From NCBI GenBank assembly GCA_014338405.1, contig JTDE01000226.1:119512-183511 (forward strand): DNA of 64,000 nt. Reading direction: 5' to 3'. Shown piece by piece: positions 34,926 through 47,500 of this stretch (within the stretch, counting starts at the first letter, position 1; each line of letters opens with the position of its first letter). Position numbers and translations under genes: made by a program. The DNA is from Paragonimus skrjabini miyazakii. Taxonomy: Eukaryota > Platyhelminthes > Trematoda > Plagiorchiida > Troglotrematidae. The notes beneath the pieces are model-generated. The model had not been told where the DNA came from. It worked only from the letters and a program-made list of their open reading frames with translations, and did not search any database.

Positions 34926-36700
34926 GAGAAAAGATTTAAAGGGATCCACGGCCAAAAGACAAAGATTAAAACGCAGAAGGTTGAACTGTCACTTTGTATG
35001 GGGCAATTTGCAATCGTACGGTTCTTGCTCCAGAAACCATAAGCAAATAGAACACAGGCGGACGGGTACCACAGCGATAAGCAACGAGACAGAGCCAGGT
35101 GCCCAGACGAAGATGATACGACGGACCGACGAGAGACGGCTACTCAGACAAATATATACACAATAGCGGGTGGACGCGCGTGCCACATTAGATTCCACGA
35201 CGGGCGCGCAGACTCAGACAACGGACAATGGCAGACATGGCACGGCTGTTGGAGTGGCGCAGGCAGCTCGCTGTGTTTATGTCTGCCTGCTTATCAGCCT
35301 GTCTGTCTATCTACAACGCACTTCGCTTAAACCGACATACTGATTCACACGATCGTCAGACAAACAGGCAGGCAGGCAATATACGCGCGAACGTTAGCTT
35401 GTGTGCGTGACCTGACGTCTAAGCCCGGAACGTGGTGCGTAGGTGTGCCAGCCCCGATAGCAGAAACCACGGCGGCCGGGGATTGGACGATGGCACTGTC
35501 AGGACCTGTGGCCGTACAGCGAGGACAACGTCGAGGGGCGTCACCAGGGTAACATTCGGCATGATTCAAACTTCAGCCTGTTCTAGGTGTGTTTGCATGT
35601 CATGGACCGTGTTTTTGACAGCCTCTGATATGGGTCACCTAGGCAACAGAGGTGGTTAGTGGAATTGGTTAAGCTATGTGTTTACTAAACCGCCCGCAGA
35701 TGGCCTTAAAGCCGCTCCCATAATGAACATCTCGACTCATTGCTCATGGTAGGTAATGGCAGACTGGCAACCGGGTTTACGCACCTCACACGCTGGACTG
35801 ATTCGTTTGTTGACTATTCTATCTAAACCGCTGAAGAACACAGTCGATAAACCGCGTGTGAACAAGTAGGTAGTGTACAGTGTGTGTAAAAACCTCACTC
35901 AGAACCCGAAAATGGTACTGAAAAATCCGTGTATTTGCTCGTTAACACCTAAGATCAGCGCATACATAATAATTTCACAAATGTGTATTGACAATCTGTT
36001 TTTAATACAGTACCGAGCAGCTTCAGCCAGCTTCAATGACTGAATCAAACCTTGGTTTGACAGGAATGGGAACCGTAAATGCAATAAATGCAACTCCAAT
36101 CGATAGTGTGACAGCCTTTGGTTAAACGCCCAAGCATTTCAGTTTAATGCGAACCATCCTGAGAAGACAATGATGATTCATTTGTGTTTTCAGCCGGTAA
36201 TTGATCGGCATTTGTCTTGTCCTTATGAGCATCGTTTTGTGTCGAAGATAAAGCAATTCGCCCATCGATCTACCAACAAGAGATAAACTGCACTACATAC
36301 GTGTTCGATATCAGCTTAGCTAGCTCTAATTCTAAACCCACAGTTGCCAATTCCATTTGTACTCAAACAGTTATGGCTGGAGGTTTAGATGTTTTCGGTT
36401 GGTCTTGTGCAACATGGGAGTGATGAAGAAGTGGGTGACAGGCAGGAGCATCGTAGTTCATTTTTCTTCTAAAAAAGGATGCACAATTCCCACGTAAAAT
36501 GCTTCCGTCACAACCAAATCAGTCCAACACTCCGAATACGAACACTGTAGCTGTTGATCAATGAAATCAATGAAATTTATGTTCGGTATTGAAAGTGAGG
36601 GCGCGATGACAAGACGTCTGTCGGGAGGTTCGAATCAGTGAACCTTCACACCCCGCCCCGCGGCGTTACCGTCACTCTATGTGACCATGAGTGACGAGAT
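34926..36700. other. Region upstream of NLK exon 1; possible 5' UTR or promoter
   Basis: About 35160-35560 is visibly richer in G+C and CpG than its surroundings (for example GGACGCGCGTGCC and GACGGGCGCGCAG). An imperfect inverted repeat of TGCCTGC/GTCTGT blocks spans about 35281-35380. This position suits an NLK promoter or 5' exon on the minus strand, but I see no decisive element. Confidence 0.3.
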
Positions 36701-39700
36701 GCACAACGTCAGTCCCAACTACATGTATACCTATATCCTACTGATCGAACTATCGTATTATAGGTCCTTCGTACATATTCCCACTTGTTGATTACATTAA
36801 ATACTGGCCGGACATTTCTCACATTGTCACACATAACATACTTCGAATTAGTATCACGAACACTCGTTTGTACTCTCCTCTTTTTGCTTATTTTGTACCG
36901 TCTCATTGAATCGTTTAGGCCACCGCATTAGTGACTGATACCTGCTGACGGTTAAATTCCGTGTTCAAAGTTCACTTCGTTGTAAGTTGTTTACTTTGCT
37001 AACCATTGCTTGTTTATGTACATAACCAGTCTTATCCGAGTAAACCTTAAATGTTCTATCTTGTTCCATCCGAATCAAGAGGTTTACAATCGGCCTAATA
37101 GATTGTATATAGTCATGAATCCTGACTGATTCTATAGTAGCACTGATGATATAACAACTAAAAGCCAACCATTCATTAATAACACGGAAGTTGACCGCAC
37201 GATTTAAATTCCGTTCATTGTAGCTGGAGTGAAGCTGATATGTAAAACTGTCGCAAGGAGACAGCCAATTTTAAGGGATTCCACTATTAGTGTCACAATG
37301 AAAGTGTAGATTGTGGGAACTCAACTGTTCAACAAAAATGCACCTGCATACCTCAAGGCGATAAAAAACATCGCAAATGATTGGGATAAGACTTGCAAGA
37401 TATATCAACGAGTGACGGACCAAAGCGCTTAAGGACTTTCTTCCCATATTACAATGCTGTTTGATCTCGAAAGCCCCGGGAACGTAAGTGCTTTTACTGT
37501 GGACATTTATGTTGTTTTCGTCTAGTCCTAGCCCATGTCACCTGTCTCAATCGTGTGTTCGAGTATCTTGACATAACTTTTCTATGTTTCCTTGCCAATC
37601 TGATACATATTCAGGGTTTCCTCTGGAATCATTCTACATTTACCGAGTGGTTAGAACTAGATGGTTAGCAGTAACATCGTGGGGACAGAAAGTCGAGCAA
37701 AAAACATCGTACTGAAGTCTCAGTGTTGATTAAAGACCTACACTGGTTAACCTCCTGGTTGAGTTGCGTCAGTGATGACTGCTCGCGCGTCACCGAATAA
37801 AAGCCTAAGCTCGTTAACATGGAGATGTATGCTTTGTCTGGATCAATTCTGTCAGCTCTATCACTCTGAGAGGTTCTGACTACCCACCTAAATCGTAAGA
37901 CCGCTCAGTGTGCGTCTTCGAAGAGTGTTAGAAGTCTAGTGAGAAAATCCCGTTTCCATTCGCTGTTTCACCAAACCATTGTGAGCCATTTGGTTTAGAG
38001 CGCTCCGCAAATTCACAGACACCCTGACCTGACATCGAAATATACGAGTGATATCAGAACCCGTCGACAACTTGAACCGGAAAATAGTTAGAGAGACTCC
38101 TATCCTTGTTTAACCGATCCGTAGACGGTACATATATATTATTCTAAAATAAATTCTGTTATTTTTTACCAGAACTCATTTGGGTACCTCTGTAGCCATA
38201 TTAGTCAGTAAGCAGTAAATTGTTGTTTGTGTGGTGTCAACACAAGATAAGACAGCGTGCACGTTTGTGCTAGACTTTACGCGTACTTTAAGTCAGCTTT
38301 CTCCTACGATTCAGATATATCCCAACCACTTGAAGCCCATTTATTGTAATCATGTTTGGAGTGACACCAGATCTTGATTGGTTCCAACGGGAGTCGGAAT
38401 TTATTGATCGTCTACGTGCACGAAAACAGTCATACAAGTGCGTTTGCGTACGTAAGTAAACTGTTTTTGCCGCATACTGTGGCTTCGAGTAATGCAAAGC
38501 TGTTACGTGAAATGTACGCTGGAGTAACATTTATTTCATTTTAGTCGTCCACATGCACTGAGTGGTAGTCAAGCCCCTAAACACTTGGGTGCGTACAAAC
38601 AAATCGGTAGACTACATCTAATAACCAAGCGTTCTTCTGTGCTGGGAGGTTTGTATGACCTATATTTGGCTAATTAAGTTATCACTGCTCCACAAAACAA
38701 GGTAAATAGTCAAAAACCGACGTGACCTGTTTATAGTAAAGCAAATGTTTCACTTTTCGACTGATTCGCAAGTGAAGTGGTCAAGATACAGTCAATCAAT
38801 AAAAGCTGGATTTATACTAACCAGCTGAAGGTAACCGTTATATGAACACAATATGGGGAACGTAAGGAAACTTGTGCACCGAAAAGAAAGGGGGAAATTC
38901 ATTACAAAAATAATCAACCGCTGTGAGACCGTCTACAAAGACAGTGTTAGGCTGAATACCATCTGCTCCTCGAAGCATAAGTGTGGCCCTTCAAGGTGTT
39001 TTGTCAACACCTCGTAAAAACGTAATTTGTGTTTGTCCACAGATTGCGAAACAATACGGAAGATCTCTGTGGGGTGTACTGTGTGGCCAAGGTCCAATCA
39101 GTATTTCGATATATGAATTGAGATTCGAATCTGTAAGTACCTCACCATGTAGTCTACGTACTGTAGTTCGTGTGTACAGTTAAATTGTACTAGTTCCTCT
39201 CTTACCGCCAAAGGCATGTGAGTTTTTCACCTCAGCACAATAAGCTTAGGTGACAAGTACGTGAAATTCACTGCAGCCTTATATATTCGTCCCATCAAGA
39301 GTAGTTACTCGCGACCCTTAAAAGGTAAGTTTATGTATACCAGCTTGCGTCGTACCATTGTGACTCTTGGTCGAGAGGCCGTCTGTATAATTTTTTTTCT
39401 CAACAGATATTGCGAACTCTGTGACATAACGTTGGTAAGAACCAACGTTTGCAAGCAGTTAGTGCAAAATTTTATATCATAAAACTTAACTGCTCCATCT
39501 GTTTTTGTTGGTGGTATTTACTAAAAAAGTCATCTTTATGCCCGATAAGCCGGAGGTTCAAAAATGACAGTTGATTGTCTTCTTTGATTTATGTAATAAA
39601 CTTACTATTGGGGTAAAAGCTCCTGAGATGTATGCACGTATGTTGAATCTAGCTGTCTGCTTTACAAATGACAAATATAGTATCCGAGCAACTTTTGTGC

Positions 39701-40614
39701 AGATAATTCAAACTACCGATAGTTTGTGCTTTCTTTTCACGAAAGAATATGGAGCCATCGCAGGCCCAATAGAGCCACTGATGACTGTACCATCGAAATG
39801 CATAACAGTTATAGATTATTAACGTACACTGTGAGAAGGTTGCTTCAGCGAAGCAAGTAGAATGANNNNNNNNNNNNNNNNNNNNNNNNNNNNNNNNNNN
39901 NNNNNNNNNNNNNNNNNNNNNNNNNNNNNNNNNNNNNNNNNNNNNNNNNNNNNNNNNNNNNNNNNACCAGAGCCATAACCACAAATTACGTCAACCACTC
40001 CAGCTTGGAGAACATTGGGAATCAGAGTACATACATCGAAGTACATCATTTTCTTTTTTCAACATCTAGGTTATGTACACATTTAACAAAATCAAAAATA
40101 TCCTTCAAAGTATACGTACGCAAGAGGCTTTGATAGGCTCAAGAAATCTCATGGACTATTTTACTAGACTATGCTTAGATAAGTCCGTCAACCACAATCG
40201 CAATGGCTTGCCAGAGTCGTGTATCTCTAAGAGACCGTACATGTGTGGTATCTATGTTCATGGTGTACCTGCTGCTCAACCAAGGCATTTGCTTTGGAAA
40301 ATCTACAAACAATTGTCTTTCTCCTTCTGTTGACTGGAATACGTCTTTCTGATTCCACCTTATTTACAATTTAATACATTTGGATAAAATTAGAGTCATC
40401 TTAGTCATGTAACCAGGGCAACAGAAAATTTTCAAATCTGATCGTTTATCGGGATGCACAAATGAAATATTTAGATATCTGTTCGAATCTTTTAATGCTG
40501 TGGTGTTACTAAGCAGTTTTGGCTAATCGATGCTTTCTGGTAATGGCAAAGTATTTATTTAAATCTACCAAGCGCTTCAGGTGATACTGGTTCTAGTCTC
40601 TTCAAATAAGTCAT
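36701..40614. other. Intergenic, no recognisable gene
   Basis: Open frames here (for example 39571-39822 and 40073-40333, plus strand) resemble no family I know. The stretch contains the second assembly gap. Confidence 0.5.
39866..39965. other. Assembly gap (100 N)
   Basis: Exactly 100 unknown bases, a gap placeholder about 650 bp from the 3' end of the large LINE. Confidence 0.99.
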
Positions 40615-40907
40615 CACCATCATCATCATCATAGACAGCAATATATCAGTGGTTCACATTGATGCTTAACTGTCACACAACCACGGAGAAGAAGAAAAAG
40701 CAAACCCTGTATAGAAAGAGAGAAGGAAAATAAGGGAAAGAGAGGGGACCTAACCACAAAAAATAGCTACGTCTACATTCAAACATACAACATCAAGGCG
40801 CCTACACCTTGCAAACAAACAACCGAGCTGTAAGTGAAAGCAAGGCGTCATCAGCAAGACAGCTTCCTCACGGATTTCACTGCCCCGCGTCATTAAGTGC
40901 ACTCATT
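40613..40907 (-). other. LINE 3' UTR and ATGATG-type tail
   Basis: Non-coding 3' end. Near-duplicates lie at 3873-4222 and, for the last 40-odd bases plus tail, at 32664-32718. On the element strand it ends GATATATTGCTGTCT then ATGATGATGATGGTGATG. Confidence 0.88.
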
Positions 40908-43115
40908 TCACAGACAACTCGGACAAACAACGTCAACATTCAGCCACTGAGCTCGGTTAGCCGCCATCTCACCTAACGTCTCAAGCCACCGACACTCGGA
41001 ATCGCGAGCGCTCCAGCCCGGGAGACGAACCCGGCCTACAGTAGCCAACCCCTTCGTGAACGATTTCATTCGTCTACGCCATGTCATCATCTGTCCACCT
41101 CGTACCTTACGCCAATCGACCGCAGCGTCGGAAAACAGTGCTCGGTGTGGCAAGCGATTAGATGGCATCCTTAGTACATGACCTAACCATCTAAGTCTGT
41201 GCAAGTGTAAGGACTGAACGAAAGAACTCGTTTGACAATCAGTGCCAAACACCAGCTTCCTAACCTCCTCGTTACTCACTCGTTGGTGCCACCCGATACG
41301 AGCGATTGAACGCAAGCATCGGTGGTCAAGCACCTGAAGACGGTTCACGTCTTCTACCCTGAGCGGCCAGGTTTTGCTACCGCAAAGTAATAAAATCCTC
41401 ACCGTTGTCTGATATGCGCAACCCTTAAGCTTCAGAGAGATACCCTTCTGTCGCCATAAGTGCCTCAGATTAGTAAACACCGCCCTAGCCTTGGAAATAC
41501 GCGCCTCTATTTCATTCCCCACACCTCCGCCGCCGACGCGGCTGATGCAGTTTCCCAGGTATACAAACCGGTCAACAACCTGCATGACTTCATAATCTAA
41601 CATTAAACCTACGTAATGACAACAATCTTGCAGAAGCACTTTGCATTTCGAAGCTGCAGAGCGCATTCCGAAGTACGTAGCAGAACGTGAAATTGCATTT
41701 AGAGTTGCTTGCGCTGATTGAAAGTTATCAAACAGCAAAACCTTACCGTCAGCATAATCAAGAACGCTCAGCCTTCCACCAGCATCTTGTGACTGCCGCA
41801 GACAATCCTCCATTACTTCGCTTATGACGAAATTGAACAAAAATGGTGAAAGGGGACGGCCTTGACGAACGCCGCTCCTGGTGCTGAAACTGTCAGACAG
41901 CTCACCGTAAACCCTAACCCGAGCCGAAGTATGGGAGTAAAGCGCCGACAGTATGTTCACATACTTGGTCGGTACACTTCTGCGTTTAAGCGACTCTAAG
42001 AGTGTAGATCGATCCACCGAATCGAACGCACCTTTATAGTCAAGAAATATGGCAATTGTTGGCCGGCGGTACACATGACGCTGCTCCAAAGTTTGACGAA
42101 GGATAAAAATATGATCTATACATCCTCGGTCGGGACGAAACCCTGCCTGTTCTTCTCTAATGTTTAACTCACGAACAGCAGTGAGTCGACGAAGCACAAT
42201 GGACGCCAGAGCCCTAGAAATGACTGGGGTCAAACTAATTCCCCTATGGTTTTCACAAGAGCTCCTGACACCCTTTTTGAATATAGGAACTATTATCGCG
42301 TGACCCCAGCACGGAGTGATGGTCTCCATCGACCACACAAGTTGAAACAGCTGAGTCAAGGCCTCAACTAACACCTCTTCACCTTCTTTAAAAAGTGCGG
42401 GCACGAGATCATCTTGACCGGCAGCTTTATTACGATGGAGAGCCGAGATGCAATTGCGAACCCCAGTCTCAGTGGGTGGTTCTAAATCTACCGACCAGGG
42501 CATTACATCAGAAGTTTGTGGAGGCAGCACGATAGAAACAGGAGGCCAGCTAAATTGACCCTCAAATTGTTCCGTCCAACGTTCTAACCTTGTAGACTTA
42601 CTACAAATTAGTGGGCCATCTGCCTCGCTGATGGCTTTACTGACAGACGGTCGCCTGGGACCAGTAGCACGGATCAGTTTAAGGAGTATGCCAGTGTTCC
42701 CTGAAGCAAAAGCGATTTCCATTTCCTTAACTTTTTCCAATAACCAAGCCTCACGATCAGTCTTTAGACTACGTTTCAGCTTCCTACGGATATCCATTCC
42801 AGACTTATTATGTGAACTACCAGGAGGAACCTTCCGTCTGGCTTCTAACAACTCCAGAGATTTCTCTGAAATCCAGTGTTTATTAAACCCATGTACCCCT
42901 GTACCGCATGCTACAGTACCTGCTTTCTTAATAGCCTGTGAGATTTGTGTCCAGCAGCTATTAGGGTCTTCGGAGTGAGTACAATTAAGGCAGCTTTCTA
43001 AGCTGGTTTGGTACTTATGCTTTACCGGTGGTAAAGCCAATTTCTCAACAGGCAGTCGTTGCTGTCGGTGGGGTCGTTGTCCAGCAAAAGTAAGAACAAA
43101 ACGACAACATACCAA
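40908..43115 (-). pseudogene. LINE reverse transcriptase, catalytic YADD changed to YADG
   Basis: 735-codon open frame. Blocks with approximate residue positions: NHRGISLTPVISR before 300, EEQAGFRPDRGCIDHI about 320, AIFLDYKGAFDSVDR about 355 (motif A aspartate kept), SGVRQGRPLSPFLFNFVIS about 413 (motif B), LDYADGKVLLFDN about 455 (motif C), and the C-terminal RLRWLGHVLRMPSNRLPHRA typical of this element type. Motif C should read YADD; codon 41745-41747 is GGT (Gly) instead of Asp, which should abolish polymerisation. The first residues of this frame follow directly from the endonuclease region after the TAG, so the ATG is not a natural start. Product in life: reverse transcription of the element RNA at a nicked target. 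Confidence 0.92.
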
Positions 43116-43175
43116 TGCATGATCTGAGTCCAGGTACGTGCTCCAGTAAGAACGACAGTCTTGAATGCAACCACG

Positions 43176-44175
43176 CTACCTGTAACTAACAGCTATGTGG
43201 TCCATCTGAGACCAGGCTTGATATGGAGAAGGCGGGCGCCAAGTATAGCAATGACGTGCGCGATGCCTAAAACTAGTGCTGATTAAAAACAGCTTATGTT
43301 CAGTGCACAGCTGCCACAATCGCCCACCATTATCTGACCGATGTGACCTTATTCCAAACTTGCCACCTAAACGAGATTGGGCCTCACCAAAGCGGCCGAC
43401 CTGAGCATTCATATCTCCTGCCAGAACGACTCTCAGAGCCACGTGTCGACCGAAGAAGAGCGGCCAGATCTGAGTAAAACGCGTCTTTGACGTCGACGTC
43501 ACTACAGTCAGTAGAAGCGTAAGCAGACACAATGAATAAATTTCTGAAAGTTTTGCGTCTAGAGCTGGCCTTAACAGAACCTGCCAAGCGGACGGCGCAG
43601 AGTCTACTGTTAACAGGAATCCAATCTATCAATGAGGCTGTGGCCGTCGTGCTAAGGACTATACCTATTCCAGCTTGACCTGTAATAGCGGCTGTGGAGT
43701 CACTCCAATATCGCGTAGACAATGCGGGTGCTGTTATTTCCATACGCTGACTACTATCCTGGATTCTAGTCTCTGAGATACAGCAGACATCGACATGCAA
43801 CGAGTCTAACGTTCGTGCGAGAACGGCCTGTTGACCTATCTGTTTTAGAATGCGAACGTTGAAGGCACCTATATTAATTCTCATTATAGGTCTAAGCAAG
43901 GGACGAGAGAGGCCTGAAGCTAAATGGCAACCGACGGAACTTACCGGCTCAGTGTTACCACGGTTAGCTACATCTGTTGTGGGACCTGTGGAGTAACTAT
44001 CAGAAATGGAAGTCGGGAGGGGCCTGAGAACTAAATTTGATAGGACAGTGGGGGAGGGGTCAGTAGTAGCATGTTTTCGCCTATCCACCCTGCTGTATGC
44101 AGCAGATAGGGCGACCCGGTTTATACTGCGAGACGGCCGATGCAGTATGGAATTACTGGAATTGTGACTATTCAT
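43176..44175 (-). pseudogene. LINE APE-type endonuclease region, frameshifted
   Basis: The first frame (44175-43384) begins MNSHNSSNSI and reads RINIGAFNVRIL, DVCCISETRIQD, GIGIVLS, DWIPVNSRLCAVRL and FIVSAYASTDC, the conserved blocks of an exonuclease-endonuclease-phosphatase (APE-like) domain that nicks target DNA. Near 43450-43500 homology moves to another frame: VVLAGDMNAQVGRFGEA and WSQMDHIAVSYR, carrying the GDMN and DH motifs. That frame then meets TAG at 43176-43178. Past the TAG the same frame continues with RGCIQDCRSYW into the reverse transcriptase, so the ancestor had one continuous reading frame. Confidence 0.88.
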
Positions 44176-44520
44176 GGTTGTGTGTGGGTTGAGATACTGC
44201 CAGGGCGCCCAGACCTAGACAGGAGAATGATTAGGGTTCTCAACCACAGCCTTTGGCTCAAAAGCCCATACCACAAGGCAGCGGGTGGGTGGCAGTGTAC
44301 CAGAACTGGTACGTTTTCCGGAAGAAGATGCCAACCTTCTTCCAACCTCAACCTGGAGGACCAGGAGACTCGTTTGTCAGACCTCTACCTATTGGCCTGC
44401 CTGGCATGAGTGACTCTATCGGTGTGGTGGCCACACCGTCCAGTTTAGCCCAACGGGTCCTCGAGATGCGCAAGCCGTCACACCGCGTCAAGGTCCAGTC
44501 TGGTTTTGACGGCTTCAAAT

Positions 44521-47500
44521 AAGTAGTCAAAGTTGATTTCATTTGCAAAAATGTTGGTACAGCATGATAGAACGCAACATTTTGAACTGATGATACAGTT
44601 CTGTTGTGCTGTCCACTTGGGTATATATGGGAGAAAGTTGGGTACACATTTGTTCACATTGGAAGCAAGGTGTGAAGTTTTAGATTTGTTTGATAGCATT
44701 CCCGCAAGTCATGCAGTGGGTCGTTCTCCATTTATTGTGAGGTACATCTTCACAAAAGTTGGAAAATGTAACCAGACGCAACGTTTAAGTAATACAACAC
44801 AGGTTGTACTTGAATGTGTTGCATTGTTTGAAATTACCATTCGAAAGGACGTACCAAACTATCAAACGACGGATCAAGTATGTTTCTATTTAAGAGTTTA
44901 AAGTAATTCCTAGGAAAATGACCTTTCGAAATGCACTTTCCGTAGCAGTTTCTTCCTGCAAAGCTCACTTCCCCATGTGATGAATTGTTTTGTGACTCAA
45001 TGTCAAAATGCCACGCTGTGGCTCAAACGGTAATGAACTGTTTGTTTAAAGGTTAATCTTTATGAGTCAAACCTTACGAATTAACCGGCTACTTACATGG
45101 GACAGCATGGCCAGTACAGACTGCTACTCTTTTTGAAAGGAGAGGAATTCACTTTGGTGAACTGTGAATACGGCAGCTATACCCGTTATAAGAAACCGAA
45201 ATAGTAGTAGTGGACAGAACAGTTTCTATTGCTCAATATGCATTGATCCTATATACAAACTGTGCGTCCATAGACCAACGGCGTTGATGTCAGCCTTCTT
45301 ACTCGGACCTGGCACGAAAATGGTACGGTTAACACTCGTAACTAGCTCCACTTCTGTTCATCTGGATTTGTATCTCGGCATCATTTACCTTATTACTCTC
45401 TGTTAAATACCACTCATTCTTCGACTAGTCAATTTTCACACGAACCCTTGACTGTTATCGCTCTGCTTAATCCTAAGCAGTTCGACAAATGTCTAAAACG
45501 CAACCAATATGAAGTCGTCATAAAATTGGCAGTAATTATTGTAGAGTACGACTTGACCCCAAGTACAGGGCTTTATCGGTCATTCATACTGTGATGGATG
45601 GCCAAGCTGGAGATGCCATTATTCCGACATTTAATGAACTATTTTAACGACAGTGTAGGACATAGTCAAAGTGGACAACACGTGAGATGGAACGAGTCAT
45701 CAGTGATCGGAACCGGCTCAACGGTCGGGAAGTGACGAACGAAAATCCACGCCAGAAAACGTCACCCAAACGGACAGAACCTGGCAGAATTTCACAGAAC
45801 TTTTAACCGAAACCATAGTTGCGGTATATCCTGAGATTCCGATCCATAAACGCCAGCGTACGATCGGCGGAGGATAACAAAATTTCGCTTTATTAAAGGA
45901 CTGTCTGCCATAGTAACATTCTAAAGTACCTTGTAATAATGATAGGATGATGTTGAAAGAATAAATCCTTTCACTAAACGTTTGTAGCTCAGAACATCCG
46001 TGTGCTGATCCGATAAAGTCAATTAATTCCTCCCGGCTGACCAAATAGCACCAAACTGATTCACTCAATCACCGCAATGTGAAAATGTCCACGCCACCGC
46101 TGTTCCACCCACCGTTAAGTCCCTATTCCAGTGCACATGCAAGAGGTGAGAGAGTAACGATCGCCAGTCGTACCATGCGTTTGTCAGATCGGAGGTAAAT
46201 AACCGGTGTTAGCAGTCCCTATCCACTTTTGTCCAACAGTAGATTTTTGTGCCTGAAGTTAGTGACCTTCTGTCATCTCTTGCTTGTTGTACTCACTAAC
46301 ATTCACTGTTGTTTGCAGTCCAGCCGATAAGTTGTGTCTCCGTTTACAGACTCTGCTCAGCCTAAACACTTTGTATTGGTGCAATCTACCACCTGTTCTA
46401 ATTTTGCACTGCCCACCCTCTTGGACATTGGGTCAGGAACAAGTATTTTGCAAGATAGATCCATTTGTCACAACCCCATCGGTCACATGACGTGTGACAT
46501 AAACATTACCGGAAACTGTTCGAAAATGCGAACCAATACATAAGCGTGAAATGGTTGCGTGTCTATCTAAACCACTGCAGTGTTAGCATCACGGTCAGTT
46601 TCTTTTGCGCACATGTTTGTAGCCGACGCTTGACAGTCAGCAAGACCTCATGAATTTGGGAAACCGACAATTCTTACTATGCCCAGTCGCGATGAGCGCT
46701 AAATCTAGGTACACGCTGTGGCCGATCTCCGGTTAATGTATAGTAATCAATAAAGAAACTCTGTAGGGATGAATAGCTTATTTACGTGGTTCACTGAGAC
46801 ATGCTATTTGTTGGCCATGTCAGAATATACTGAGTTATTTTTGCTTGAAGCCTTTTGTCAGCTCCGCCCACGTATATCTGTCTACAGCAGCAGGACCTAC
46901 CTACCCAATTAGACAAAGAACAGTTATATATCCTTAGGCAACTTTACAACCGAACGACGAGATCTCATCACGTTTGATATGGTCAGCTATGAGAAGCCAC
47001 GTAGCGATGAACTGGCGATCACCAAATGTTAGCCTCACCTCGTAAGATCGAACGAAAGCCAAACGTTCATAAGTTCGTAGGTTTACTTGCGGGAATGATA
47101 AGGTATAGTGATTTGATGACCCTCAGTACCATCCAGATCACATCACAGGAAGATTGTCCAGTGGTTAGTCAGGATTACCGACACACGTAAACTACTGGGA
47201 GGTAGTAGGTTGCACCGTTGTGATGTACTTCTGTTGGAGTAAGTCCACCAGTCAGACAGCGCGCTATATTCCAAGCCATTATCACTATGATCTCATTCAA
47301 TATAGCTTATACCCACTGCCTTGATTCATTTAATACTACATTCAACCAATCTCCTGTCTCTCATTATCGTTAATCTATTCGATCTTGGCACATCAACGTC
47401 TAAGCGCGCAAATGACTGCAAATGGCCACCTGGTATTCCAGTTATGTTTCAAAAGTTGTGCGTTTCTGTCTGTATGTTGGCCTACGCCTACATTTGTCGA

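Larger units (their letters stand above)
40615..44520 (-). mobile_element. Nearly full-length non-LTR retrotransposon (LINE), inactive
   Basis: About 3.9 kb on the minus strand: 5' leader (about 44520-44176), endonuclease region (44175-43176), reverse transcriptase frame (43115-40908), 3' UTR of about 300 bp and a tail of ATGATG-type repeats at about 40613-40632. Single-ORF layout, APE-type endonuclease and a short microsatellite tail instead of poly-A suggest an RTE-like or CR1-like element. I do not assign the clade. The 5' boundary is approximate. Three lesions make it non-autonomous: an endonuclease frameshift, a TAG, and a catalytic-site change. Confidence 0.9.

Noticed and set aside
44140..44522. 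Overlapping plus-strand frames (QPQPGGPGD region) as a gene
   Set aside because: They lie antisense in the presumed 5' leader of the LINE and the proline/glycine bias follows from its composition.
46334..46543. LDIGSGTSIL as a retroviral-type aspartic protease motif
   Set aside because: The Asp-Thr/Ser-Gly core is not in the right order and nothing else of a pol gene surrounds it.
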